Notes under the pieces: generated by a model
What the model was told of the DNA's origin: nothing
The model's input: the letters and a program-made list of their open reading frames with translations, nothing else
Database searches by the model: none
Part shown: one piece after another, positions 31,269 to 39,343 of the stretch
How positions within the stretch are numbered: the stretch's first letter is position 1
How the letters are laid out: each line of letters starts with the position of its first letter
Made by a program: the position numbers and the translations under genes
NCBI GenBank assembly: GCA_019637195.1
Contig: JAHBWA010000001.1
Coordinates: 110,041-174,040, forward strand
Length of the DNA: 64,000 nucleotides
DNA from: Labilithrix sp.
GTDB lineage: Bacteria > Myxococcota_A > Polyangia > Polyangiales > Polyangiaceae
Direction: 5' to 3'

Positions 31269-32608
31269 TGGCCGCGGAAGACACGGCGGTCCTCGCGACG
31301 CGCGCGCTCGGCGTGGCGCTCGACGTGGTGAAGCGCGACGGGGCATCCGACGCCGAGGTGAAGATCTCCGTTCGTCGTCGCGCGGCGGCGAACCAGCGCT
31401 TCGCGCGGAACGAGGTGACGACCTCCGGCGAGTCGGACGAGGTGACCGTCTCGACGTGGATCGCGCTCGGCCAGCGGCACGCCGCGGCCTCGGTGAACCA
31501 GACCGACGACGCGAGCCTCGCGTCGCTCGCCGCGCGCGCGCTCGCGATGGCGAAGCTCTCGCCCGCGGATCCGGAGAAGATGCCGCTCCTCGGTCCGCAG
31601 ACGTACGCGCCGGTGCCGAGCGCGTACGACGACGGGCTCGCGACGATGGGGCCGAAGGCGCGCGCGGCCATCGCGGCCCGCGCGATCGCCCGCGGCGATC
31701 GGGCGAAGGTGGAGCTCGCGGGCTTCTTCGAGCGCGAGATCGACGAGGCGGTGACGCAGAACAGCGAGGGGCTGATCGCGCGGCATCGCGCGACGAACGC
31801 AGCGTACACGGTGACCGCGCGCACGCCCGACGGCACGGGCTCCGGCTGGAGCGGGCACGAGGCCTTCCGCGCGGCGGACCTCGAGGACGAGCTCGTCGCG
31901 AGCACGGCCATCGACAAGGCCGTCCGGTCGGCGGGCGCGAAGGCGCTGCCGCCCGGCAAGTACACGGTCGTCCTCGAGCCGCAGGCGGTCTTCGAGATGC
32001 TGGCGTTCCTCGTCGGCCAGATGGACCAGCGCCTCGCCGACGAGGGGCGCTCGTTCTTCGGCGGGAAGGTCGGCCAGAAGCTCTTCGCCGACTTCGTCTC
32101 GCTCCGGAGCGATCCGGCCGATCCGCTGACCCCCGACGCGCCCTTCGACGCCGAGGGGCTCGCGCTGGCGAGCCACCCGTGGATCGTCGACGGCCGGGTG
32201 AACAAGCTCGCGGTCTCGCGCTGGTGGGCGCAGAAGAAGGGCCTCGAGCCGACGGGCCGGCAGCGCGTCTTCCACCTGACCGGCGGCACGGCGGAGAGCG
32301 TCGAGGAGCTCGTGCGCGGGACCAAGCGCGGTCTGCTCGTCACTCGCTTCTGGTACAACCGCATGCTCGAGCCGCAGACCGTGACGATCACGGGGCTCAC
32401 GCGCGACGGCGTCTTCGCGATCGAAGACGGCAAGGTCACGGGCCCGGTCGCCAACTTCCGCTACAACGAGTCGCCCGTCACGGTCCTCAAGAACGTCGAC
32501 GCGATGACGCGCCGGACCTCGCGGGCGATCGCCTACGGCGGCGCGTGGCACGTCCCGGCGCTCCGCACGCACGAGTTCACGATGGCGTCTTCGTCGGCCG
32601 CCGTCTGA
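31268..32608 (+). CDS. tldE: TldE/PmbA-family protein
   Basis: 446 aa partner of TldD, non-catalytic in the known heterodimer (no HExxxH). It carries the family N-terminal domain (ALDVVKRDGASDAEVKISVRRR) and C-terminal domain with SRWWAQKKGLEPTGRQRVFHLTGG and GLLVTRFWYNRMLEPQTVTITGLTRDG, typical of TldE. No signal peptide is seen, although the TldD partner has one, so either export is by hitchhiking or one of the two has a different location. The ATG at 31268 overlaps the tldD stop. The 3' end runs 32 bp into the convergent DUF488 gene. Confidence 0.85.
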   Translation: MAAEDTAVLATRALGVALDVVKRDGASDAEVKISVRRRAAANQRFARNEVTTSGESDEVTVSTWIALGQRHAAASVNQTDDASLASLAARALAMAKLSPADPEKMPLLGPQTYAPVPSAYDDGLATMGPKARAAIAARAIARGDRAKVELAGFFEREIDEAVTQNSEGLIARHRATNAAYTVTARTPDGTGSGWSGHEAFRAADLEDELVASTAIDKAVRSAGAKALPPGKYTVVLEPQAVFEMLAFLVGQMDQRLADEGRSFFGGKVGQKLFADFVSLRSDPADPLTPDAPFDAEGLALASHPWIVDGRVNKLAVSRWWAQKKGLEPTGRQRVFHLTGGTAESVEELVRGTKRGLLVTRFWYNRMLEPQTVTITGLTRDGVFAIEDGKVTGPVANFRYNESPVTVLKNVDAMTRRTSRAIAYGGAWHVPALRTHEFTMASSSAAV

Positions 32609-33023
32609 CGGCAGGCCGGCGATCCTCGGGTGCGCTGGCAGGGGCGGCTCGCGCTTCGATCATCTCCTGGAGGAGCGTCCGGTGGCATCGCGTGGGATCG
32701 ACGCAGGCCGACGAGCAGAGCAGCGTGACGGTCTCGCCCTTGCTGAGGCGCGCGGCGAAGCCGTCGATCCAGAAGCGCTGGCGCTCCATCTCCGCCGTGA
32801 AGCGGCGCACGTATTCGTCCCACGCGATCGGCTCGGCGCCCGCCTTGCCGTAGGCCGCCGCGTGGAGCTCCGGGCTGGGCGCGAGGGCGCTGCACCACGC
32901 GTCCCACGGCTCGGCCTCGCCCGAGACGCCGCGCGGGCGGTAGCGGCAGACGAGGAGCCGGTAGCCGTCCTCCGCCTCCGCGAGATCGTTCCAGCGCTTG
33001 GTCCGGATCGGCACGGTGCCCAC
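32577..33023 (-). CDS. DUF488 family protein, 148 aa
   Basis: Small cytosolic protein of the DUF488 family: RTKRWNDLAEAEDGYRLLVCRYRPRGV, WDAWCSALAPSPELHAAAYG and ETVTLLCSSACVDPTRCHRTLLQEMI are the family blocks. Cysteines in LLCSSACVDPTRCH are typically conserved. Function is not established for the family. I chose the GTG at 33023 because a GAGGCAAG Shine-Dalgarno-like sequence precedes it; an in-frame GTG three codons later is also possible. It converges on tldE and overlaps its end by 32 bp. Confidence 0.8.
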   Translation of the reverse strand: MGTVPIRTKRWNDLAEAEDGYRLLVCRYRPRGVSGEAEPWDAWCSALAPSPELHAAAYGKAGAEPIAWDEYVRRFTAEMERQRFWIDGFAARLSKGETVTLLCSSACVDPTRCHRTLLQEMIEARAAPASAPEDRRPAVRRRPTKTPS

Positions 33024-33126
33024 CTTGCCTCGGAGCGCCCGCGCCGTGAAGCGCGGCCGTCGCGCTCGCCGGCGCGAAGGGCCGCGCGGGCGGAGGGGCG
33101 GCACGGCCCGTGCCCGCCTTCCTGGG

Positions 33127-34173
33127 ATGCGGATCGCGTTCTTCGACGTGCACGGCTTCGAGCGCGAGCATTTCGAGCGGGCCAACCGCGAGCGCGGGCA
33201 CGAGCTCGTGTACCTCGAGCCGCGGCTCACGCAGGCCACCGCGGCGCTCGCCCGCGGGGCGCCGGCCGTGTGCTGCTTCGTGAACGACGAGCTCACGGCG
33301 GCCACGCTCGCGGAGATCGCGCGCGGCGGGACCTCCCTCGTCGCGCTCCGGTCGGCCGGCTACAACCACGTCGACGTCGCGGCGGCCGAGCGCGAGGGGC
33401 TGACGGTCGCGCGCGTCCCCGAGTACTCGCCTCACGCCGTCGCCGAGCACACGGTCGCGCTCGTGCTCGCGCTCGACCGGAAGATCCACCGGGCGCACGC
33501 GCGCGTCCGCGAGGGGAACTTCTCGCTCGATGGTCTCGTCGGCTTCGATCTGCACGGTAAGACGGTGGGCATCGTGGGCACCGGGAAGATCGGCAAGGTC
33601 GCCGCGACGATCTTCGCAGGGTTCGGCTGCCGCGTCCTTTCGTACGACGTCGCGCCGGACGAGGACTTCGCCCGCGCGCGCGGCGTCGCGTACGTCTCGC
33701 TCCCCGAGCTCTACGCCGAGTCCGACGTCGTGACGCTGCACGTCCCGCTCACCCCGGCGACGCGCCACATGATCGACGACGCCGCGTTCGCGCGGATGAA
33801 GCGCGGGGTCATGCTCGTCAACACGAGCCGCGGCGCCCTCGTGGACACGCGGGCCCTCATCGGGGCGCTCAAGCGCGGCCACCTCGGCAGCGCCGGGCTC
33901 GACGTGTACGAGGAGGAGGAGGGGCTCTTCTTCCACGATCTGTCCGATCGCGTGCTGCAGGACGACGTGCTCGCGCGCCTGCTCACGTTCCCGAACGTCC
34001 TCGTCACGGCGCACCAGGCGTTCCTCACGCGCGAGGCGCTCGCCAACATCGCGGACGTCACGCTCGAGAACGTGACCGCGTTCGAGCAAGGGCGACCGCT
34101 CGACAGCCGCGTGGTCGTCCGGCCGCCGTTGCTCGACCGAGCTCCCGCAGCGCTCGCCGGTCCCGACCCCTGA
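33127..34173 (+). CDS. D-isomer 2-hydroxyacid dehydrogenase (D-lactate dehydrogenase-like)
   Basis: 348 aa NAD-dependent enzyme. The Rossmann motif GTGKIG is at residues 151-156; the active-site Arg is in VMLVNTSRGALVDT, and the catalytic His is in VTAHQAFLTREA. The pattern VALRSAGYNHVD and EYSPHAVAEHTVAL matches the D-LDH/LdhA branch, so D-lactate or a similar 2-hydroxyacid is the likely substrate. The N-terminus MRIAFFDVHGFEREHF begins at ATG 33127; the open frame upstream is not conserved. Divergent from the DUF488 gene with a 103-bp spacer. Confidence 0.9.
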   Translation: MRIAFFDVHGFEREHFERANRERGHELVYLEPRLTQATAALARGAPAVCCFVNDELTAATLAEIARGGTSLVALRSAGYNHVDVAAAEREGLTVARVPEYSPHAVAEHTVALVLALDRKIHRAHARVREGNFSLDGLVGFDLHGKTVGIVGTGKIGKVAATIFAGFGCRVLSYDVAPDEDFARARGVAYVSLPELYAESDVVTLHVPLTPATRHMIDDAAFARMKRGVMLVNTSRGALVDTRALIGALKRGHLGSAGLDVYEEEEGLFFHDLSDRVLQDDVLARLLTFPNVLVTAHQAFLTREALANIADVTLENVTAFEQGRPLDSRVVVRPPLLDRAPAALAGPDP

Positions 34174-34328
34174 GGCTGCTGCACCCGACTCCTGGGGCCG
34201 CAGGACGTGTGCCAGTTGGTGCCAGTCGGTGCCCGAAGGCTCGACCTTCGGACATGAAGGTACGCGAAAATGCAGCTGATTCGATGTGGTCCGTGCGCGG
34301 CACGTTGCGTGCTTCGATGGCGGTCGTC

Positions 34329-34967
34329 ATGAAGAACAAGCTCCTCTCTCGCGCCACGCTCCGTCGACCCTTTGTCGTGACCGTCGCGACCGTCGCCGCG
34401 GCGGCGGCGGCGTGCGGAGGGGAGCTTGACGGTGAGAGCACCGCGGACCCGATGCTGGAGTCGGCGGCGTGCCCCGCCGCGCAGCCGACCGCGGGCAGCT
34501 GTAGCCTCGCTGCCGGGACGAAGTGCACCTACGGCGACTGCGGAGGGGTCCCGACGACCACGGCGACGTGTCGCGCGAACGGCACGTGGGAGTTCGTGAG
34601 CATGTCGTGCAACCCGCCGGTCCCGGTCGACGTCTGCCCGGCGGAGGAGCCCGTCGCCGGCAGTCCCTGCGCCGTCGATCCGGCCGAAAGGTGCGGCTAC
34701 AAGCCTTGCTACGGAACGCCGAGCGTCTCTGCGAGGTGTGAGGACTCCGTCTGGGCGGTCGCCGAGATGACGTGCAATCCGGCGCCGCCGCTGGAGGCAT
34801 GCCCCACGGAGGCGCCGGCAGAGGGAGCGCCATGCAACGTCGACCCCGCGGAGACGTGTGAATACGGCGATTGCTACGGCGTCGTCACCACCACGGCCGT
34901 CTGCAACGAGCAGAAGACCTGGAACGTGACCGAGGTCTCGTGCAACCCGCCGCCGCCCGAGCCTTGA
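34329..34967 (+). CDS. Cys-rich lipoprotein with three repeats
   Basis: 212 aa. Signal peptide (RRPFVVTVATVAAAAAAC) with a lipobox, then three tandem repeats of about 50 residues each, beginning CPAAQPTAGS, CPAEEPVAGS and CPTEAPAEGA and ending SMSCNPP, EMTCNPA and EVSCNPP. Each holds six cysteines, probably disulfide paired. No known domain recognised, but such Cys repeats are common in Myxococcota surface proteins. ATG 34329 is nearest the signal peptide; ATG 34317 is four codons upstream and also possible. It stands alone with a 155-bp upstream spacer. Confidence 0.78.
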   Translation: MKNKLLSRATLRRPFVVTVATVAAAAAACGGELDGESTADPMLESAACPAAQPTAGSCSLAAGTKCTYGDCGGVPTTTATCRANGTWEFVSMSCNPPVPVDVCPAEEPVAGSPCAVDPAERCGYKPCYGTPSVSARCEDSVWAVAEMTCNPAPPLEACPTEAPAEGAPCNVDPAETCEYGDCYGVVTTTAVCNEQKTWNVTEVSCNPPPPEP

Positions 34968-35010
34968 CGCTCGTTCACCAGCGAGCACCTGGCCGCGACA
35001 ACGCGCGGCG

Positions 35011-35100
35011 AACGCCTCGGCGTGGACGTCCAGGTCGGCCGAACACGCGGCATGGACGCCGACGGTCGCCGCGCACCCGGCGTGGACATTCGCGGAAGGC
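35011..35100. repeat. three degenerate 30-bp tandem repeats
   Basis: Three units with an exact 30-bp period begin at 35011, 35041 and 35071. The shared core is CGGCGTGGACG (35018, 35048 and 35078; the middle copy reads CGGCATGGACG). The flanks share only scattered G/C positions. It lies in the 168-bp spacer between the Cys-rich lipoprotein and the ferritin-like gene. Function unknown. Confidence 0.55.
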
Positions 35101-35135
35101 GGAGTGACACTCTCTGGCGAGTTCGCGCGTAACGC

Positions 35136-35888
35136 ATGGCCATCGAACCTTCCCCTTCGAGCACGAGCGACATCGCGGCGCGCGCGCCGGCGTCGCCGCT
35201 CGTGCGCGCCGAGTGGCTCCGGCGCGTCGAGGCCGAGTACCGCTCCGCCGTCGTCACCCAGGAGCTCACGCTCTGGCTGATGAAGGTCGGCGCTTCGCCC
35301 GATCTGATCCGCGCTGGTCTCCGGATCGCGAAGGACGAGATGACACACGCCGACTTGTGCTTCCGCACCTACGCGGAGGCGGGTGGCGAGGCGGGGCCCG
35401 TCTTGCCGCGCGAGACGCTCGGCCTCCGCCGGCGCGAAGGCGAGCCCCTCGAGCACGACGTCCTGCGCGTCTGCGTCGACGCGTTCTGTATCGGGGAGAC
35501 GGTGGCCGTGCCGCTGTTCCAGCGGCTGCGCGCAGGGTGCAGCGTCGCCGGCCCGCGCCGCGTCCTCGATCGGGTGCTCCGCGACGAGGTCCGCCACCGC
35601 GACTTCGGCTGGGCGCTCCTCGGCTGGCTCCTCGAGCTGCCGCTCGCGCCCGCGCTGCGCGAGCTCGTCGAGCGCGAGCTGCCGAGCTACTTTGGTCGGA
35701 TGCGTCGGGCCTACGCGCCTCAGGGAACGAAGCCGAGCGCCGCGTTCTCGCCGGACGATCGCGCGTGGGGGCTGATGCCGATCGCCGAGTACGCCGAGGT
35801 GCTCGAGCGCACGGTCGACAAGGATTGGGTGCGCCTCTTCGCCGAGCACGGCTTCGACGCGACGAAGGCCTGGCGCGCCGGCGCCTGA
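35136..35888 (+). CDS. ferritin-like di-iron domain protein, 250 aa
   Basis: Four-helix ferritin-like protein. Potential iron ligands are spaced as in the fold: EYRSAVVTQE (helix 1), IAKDEMTHADLC with ExxH (helix 2), CIGETVAVPLF (helix 3) and LRDEVRHRDFGW with ExxH (helix 4). That pattern of two ExxH motifs and separate Glu residues supports a di-iron site. No signal peptide. Function unknown: oxidase, hydroxylase or iron storage are all possible, and in myxobacteria such genes are often annotated only as ferritin-like. ATG 35136 is the first in-frame start. Confidence 0.75.
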   Translation: MAIEPSPSSTSDIAARAPASPLVRAEWLRRVEAEYRSAVVTQELTLWLMKVGASPDLIRAGLRIAKDEMTHADLCFRTYAEAGGEAGPVLPRETLGLRRREGEPLEHDVLRVCVDAFCIGETVAVPLFQRLRAGCSVAGPRRVLDRVLRDEVRHRDFGWALLGWLLELPLAPALRELVERELPSYFGRMRRAYAPQGTKPSAAFSPDDRAWGLMPIAEYAEVLERTVDKDWVRLFAEHGFDATKAWRAGA

Positions 35889-36221
35889 CGGGACCGTGCC
35901 TCCAGGGCCCCGCGTCGTGCGCGGCCGTCTCGGCCGATCGCGGCGAAGGTCAGGTCGTCGCCGCCGCGCGCTCGATGAGCCACGCCGCGCGCCGTCGCCT
36001 CGGCGCGCCCGCTCGGTCGCGGCGCGCGCATTGCTTCCGCCATCCGTTCGTATGCCGCTTCGTTCGATCGTCGCAGTTTCGAGGATGAGCTCACCCGCGT
36101 GCGGCCAAAATGCCGCGCTCGCCTTCGGGGGTGAGGCGCGACGCCTCGCTCGAACGCCGAGCGATTGCGTTGAACGCGCGGTTCGGGCGTTTGGAACTCG
36201 GCTAGATTCGAGGCCACTCTG
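35889..36221. other. gene-free spacer, 333 bp
   Basis: I see no gene, tRNA or clear terminator here. The GC-rich half (to about 36040) is followed by a more mixed stretch before the KaiC-like gene, which presumably holds its promoter. TTGAAC at 36170 and TAGATT at 36203 stand out but are 27 bp apart, too far for a standard sigma-70 pair. Confidence 0.4.
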
Positions 36222-37712
36222 ATGCGGAATGGAGAGATCGACGGTTCGCGAGTGACCACCGGCAGCAGGGGGCTCGACGACGTCCTCGGCGGCGGCTTGC
36301 CGGAAGACCGGATGTACCTCGTGCACGGCCTCCCCGGCGTCGGCAAGACGACGCTCGCCCTGCAGTTCCTGCTCGAGGGCGTGAGGCGCGGAGAGAAGGT
36401 GCTCTACGTCACGCTGTCGGAGACGGAGCACGAGATCCGGCAGGTCGCCGATTCGCACGGCTGGTCGCTCGACGGGATCACGCTCTACGAGCTCTCGGCT
36501 GCGGAGCAGAACCGTCGTCTGAACGACAACACGCTCTACGCAGCCGAGGACGTCGAGCTCAAGGAGACGATGAGCCTCCTCCTCGATCAAGTGGTGCGGA
36601 CGCGGCCCGCGCGGGTCGTGTTCGACTCGCTCTCCGAGATCCGGCTCCTGGCCCAGAGCGGCCCCCTCTATCGGCGCGAGATCCTCGGGCTGAAGCAGTT
36701 CTTCGCCGGGCGAAACTGCACCGTGCTCCTGCTCGACGATCGGAGCGCGCGCGAACCCGATCTCCAGGTGGAGAGCCTCGCCCACGGCGTCATCGCGCTG
36801 GAGCAGTCCGCGCGGGAGTATGGCTCCGACCGTCGGCGATTGCGCGTCGTGAAGCTCCGAGGCTCGAGCTTCCGCAGCGGCTACCACGACTTCGTCGTCC
36901 GGCGGGGGGGCCTCGTCGTGTTCCCGAGGCTCGTCGCGGCCGAGCACCGGAGCGACGAGGCCGCGCGCGACCTTCCGAGCGGCGTCCCGGAGCTCGACAC
37001 GATGCTCGGCGGTGGTCTCGATCGCGCCACGTCGACGCTCATCGTCGGGCCTGCCGGCTCGGGCAAGAGCCTCCTCGCCACCCAGTTCGTCGCGGCGGCC
37101 GCCGCGCGGGGAGAGAACGCGACCCTCTTCCTCTTCGAGGAGCGGTCAGGCACCCTGCGGAGGCGCACGAAGAACCTGGGGATCGACCTCGACGCGCCTC
37201 GCGGCGGACGGATCACGATACGGCAGGTCGACCCCGCGGAGCTCGCCCCCGATGAGTTCACTCATCTCGTGCGTGACGAGGTCGAAGCAAACGATTCGCG
37301 CGTGATCGTGATCGACAGCATCAACGGCTACTTCACCGCGATGCCGGAGGAGCGGTTCATGACGCTCCACATGCACGAGCTGCTCGCGTATCTCGACGAG
37401 CGCGGGGTCGCCACGATCCTGACGATGTCTCAGGGCGGCGTCGTGGGGACGATGACCTCGCCGATCGACGTCAGCTATCTCTCCGATACCGTCATCCTCC
37501 TCCGCTACTACGAGCACCGCGGGCGCGTACGCAAGGCGATCTCCGTGCTCAAGAAGAGGTCCGGCGCTCATGAAGACGCGATCCGGCAGCTCACGTTCGG
37601 CTCGGACGGCGTCCGCCTCGGTGAGCCGCTGAGCGAGATGCGGGGCGTGCTGACCGGCGTTCCGGTCATCGAAGGTCCTGACGGCAGGCCCGAGGGGCCT
37701 CGTGTCGATTGA
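36222..37712 (+). CDS. KaiC-like double ATPase
   Basis: 496 aa with two RecA/KaiC domains in tandem. Domain 1 (about 10-240) has Walker A GLPGVGKT (36-43); domain 2 (about 250-475) has Walker A GPAGSGKS (276-283) and LFLFEERSGTL with the paired Glu. Both begin with the KaiC-family GxxxLDxxLGGGL motif. Length and layout match the KaiC-like proteins found outside cyanobacteria, which are usually paired with sensor kinases rather than KaiA/KaiB. The downstream hybrid kinase gene overlaps by 11 bp (GTG 37702), so both are made together. Role as phosphorylation switch is inferred. Confidence 0.88.
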   Translation: MRNGEIDGSRVTTGSRGLDDVLGGGLPEDRMYLVHGLPGVGKTTLALQFLLEGVRRGEKVLYVTLSETEHEIRQVADSHGWSLDGITLYELSAAEQNRRLNDNTLYAAEDVELKETMSLLLDQVVRTRPARVVFDSLSEIRLLAQSGPLYRREILGLKQFFAGRNCTVLLLDDRSAREPDLQVESLAHGVIALEQSAREYGSDRRRLRVVKLRGSSFRSGYHDFVVRRGGLVVFPRLVAAEHRSDEAARDLPSGVPELDTMLGGGLDRATSTLIVGPAGSGKSLLATQFVAAAAARGENATLFLFEERSGTLRRRTKNLGIDLDAPRGGRITIRQVDPAELAPDEFTHLVRDEVEANDSRVIVIDSINGYFTAMPEERFMTLHMHELLAYLDERGVATILTMSQGGVVGTMTSPIDVSYLSDTVILLRYYEHRGRVRKAISVLKKRSGAHEDAIRQLTFGSDGVRLGEPLSEMRGVLTGVPVIEGPDGRPEGPRVD

Positions 37713-39228
37713 CGCCCCCGCGCCCGTCGACAGCGAGACCTCGCTGATCCTCGCGCCGTCGAACCAAGACGGTCCGCTGACTCGGAAGATCCTCGCCGAG
37801 CACGAGCTGGTGTCCGCGGTCTGCCAAGACGTCGACGATCTGTGCGCGCGGCTCGAGCGCGACGGAGCGGGGGTCATGCTCGTCGACGAGCGTGTCTTCG
37901 TCGGTGAGGCGGCCTCGCGGTTGCGCCGAGCCCTCCTGCAGCAGCCGGATTGGTCGGACCTCCCCATCATCGTGTTCAGCAGCGGGCCACACGTGAGGGC
38001 GCGGCTCTCCAGCGAGGTCTTCAACGCGCTCCGGAACGTCACCTTCCTCGACAGGCCGGTGCGCGTCAGGAGCGTCCTCGCCGCCGTCCGCAGCGGGCTC
38101 CGCGCTCGACGGCGTCAATACGACGTCCGGCGCGCCATCGCGCTCCGCGAACAGTTCCTGGCGATGCTCGGCCACGAGCTCCGAAACCCGCTCGCCGCCA
38201 TCCGCCTCGCCATCGATGCGCTGAAGCGGTCCGATGCTTCGGGCGGCGCGAAGGAGAAGGACATCATCGACCGGCAGTCGCGTCATCTCTCGAGGCTCGT
38301 GGAAGACCTCCTCGACGTCGCCCGGGTGACCCGCGGGAAGGTCGCGCTCCAGCGTGAGCGGCTCGACCTCTGCGATCTCGTGCGGGGATGTTACACGGCT
38401 CACGCCCCCGCGGCGCAGGTCAACGGGGTCGCGTTCGCTCTCCAAGGCGACGTCACGCCGCGATGGATCGACGGTGACCGGCTCCGCCTCGAGCAGGTCG
38501 TCGGAAACCTCCTCACCAACGCGATCAAGTACACGCCCGCGGGCGGCTCGGTGAACATCGAGATCGGGTCCTCGGGCGACTGCGCGACGGTGCGTGTCGT
38601 CGACACCGGTGTCGGCATCGCAGGAGCGGCGCTCCCTCGGATCTTCGATCTCTTCGCGCAGGTCGACGCCAGCATGGACCGCGCCCAGGGTGGCCTCGGC
38701 CTCGGCCTGACCGTGGCGCAGAACCTCGTGGGGCTTCACGGGGGGCGCCTGGAGGCGGCGAGCGCAGGCCGCGGCCACGGCAGTTCGTTCACGGTGACGC
38801 TCCCTCTGTCGAAGGAGGAGGCGCCGTCGAAAGCACGCGAGCCCGCGACGCCGGAGGTGCTTCCGCGGCGGGTCGTGGTCGTCGACGACAATCAGGACCT
38901 TCGTGAGATGCTCGAGACGGTCCTCCAGGTCGCCGGCCACGAGGTCACGACCGCAGCGGACGGCCCCTCGGGCCTCGACTGCATCCTCTCGGAGAAGCCG
39001 GACGCCGCCTTCGTCGACCTCGGTCTTCCGGGATTCGACGGCTACGAGCTGGCTCGCCGCGCTCGCGCAGCGGGCGCCGCCGCCACGATGCTGATCGCGG
39101 TGTCCGGCTACACGCAGCCCGAAGACCGCGCACGAGCGATCGAAGCCGGCTTCGACGAGCATCTCAAGAAGCCGGTCGCGCTCCCTCAACTCCAGGGAGC
39201 GCTGTCCCGTGTCCGCCTGCACGGCTGA
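37702..39228 (+). CDS. hybrid histidine kinase with N-terminal pseudo-receiver
   Basis: 508 aa. N-terminal receiver-like domain (about 12-130) lacks the acidic pair (reads LILAPSNQD) and the Lys switch (reads FLDRPV), so it is a pseudo-receiver. HisKA follows with His158 in MLGHELRNPL, then HATPase_c (N-box NLLTNAIKY, G1 DTGVGI, G2 GGLGLGL), and a C-terminal receiver with phospho-acceptor Asp439 in AFVDLGLPGFDGY and KPV. No membrane segment; cytosolic. The GTG start at 37702 overlaps the KaiC-like gene. The partner KaiC-like protein likely provides or receives the signal. Confidence 0.88.
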   Translation: MSIDAPAPVDSETSLILAPSNQDGPLTRKILAEHELVSAVCQDVDDLCARLERDGAGVMLVDERVFVGEAASRLRRALLQQPDWSDLPIIVFSSGPHVRARLSSEVFNALRNVTFLDRPVRVRSVLAAVRSGLRARRRQYDVRRAIALREQFLAMLGHELRNPLAAIRLAIDALKRSDASGGAKEKDIIDRQSRHLSRLVEDLLDVARVTRGKVALQRERLDLCDLVRGCYTAHAPAAQVNGVAFALQGDVTPRWIDGDRLRLEQVVGNLLTNAIKYTPAGGSVNIEIGSSGDCATVRVVDTGVGIAGAALPRIFDLFAQVDASMDRAQGGLGLGLTVAQNLVGLHGGRLEAASAGRGHGSSFTVTLPLSKEEAPSKAREPATPEVLPRRVVVVDDNQDLREMLETVLQVAGHEVTTAADGPSGLDCILSEKPDAAFVDLGLPGFDGYELARRARAAGAAATMLIAVSGYTQPEDRARAIEAGFDEHLKKPVALPQLQGALSRVRLHG

Positions 39229-39343
39229 GCCCTACGCTCGCGGTCGTCCGCGCGGCGCGAGCGTTCAGCGCGTTAGCTCGAGCAGAGCGGGGACGAACCA
39301 TTCGCCGCGAGCGGCGGTCACGCGGTAGAGATTGCCTGGCGCG

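Noticed and set aside
35889..36221. Search for a tRNA or small RNA in the longer spacers.
   Set aside because: No T-loop-like GGTTCGA sequence or CCA-adjacent acceptor stem was found by eye; a covariance-model scan would be decisive.
33711..36947. Minus-strand open frame of 1078 codons across the dehydrogenase, lipoprotein and ferritin-like genes.
   Set aside because: The translation is Arg/Ala/Asp-rich low complexity, and the plus-strand genes in the same span have clear family motifs.
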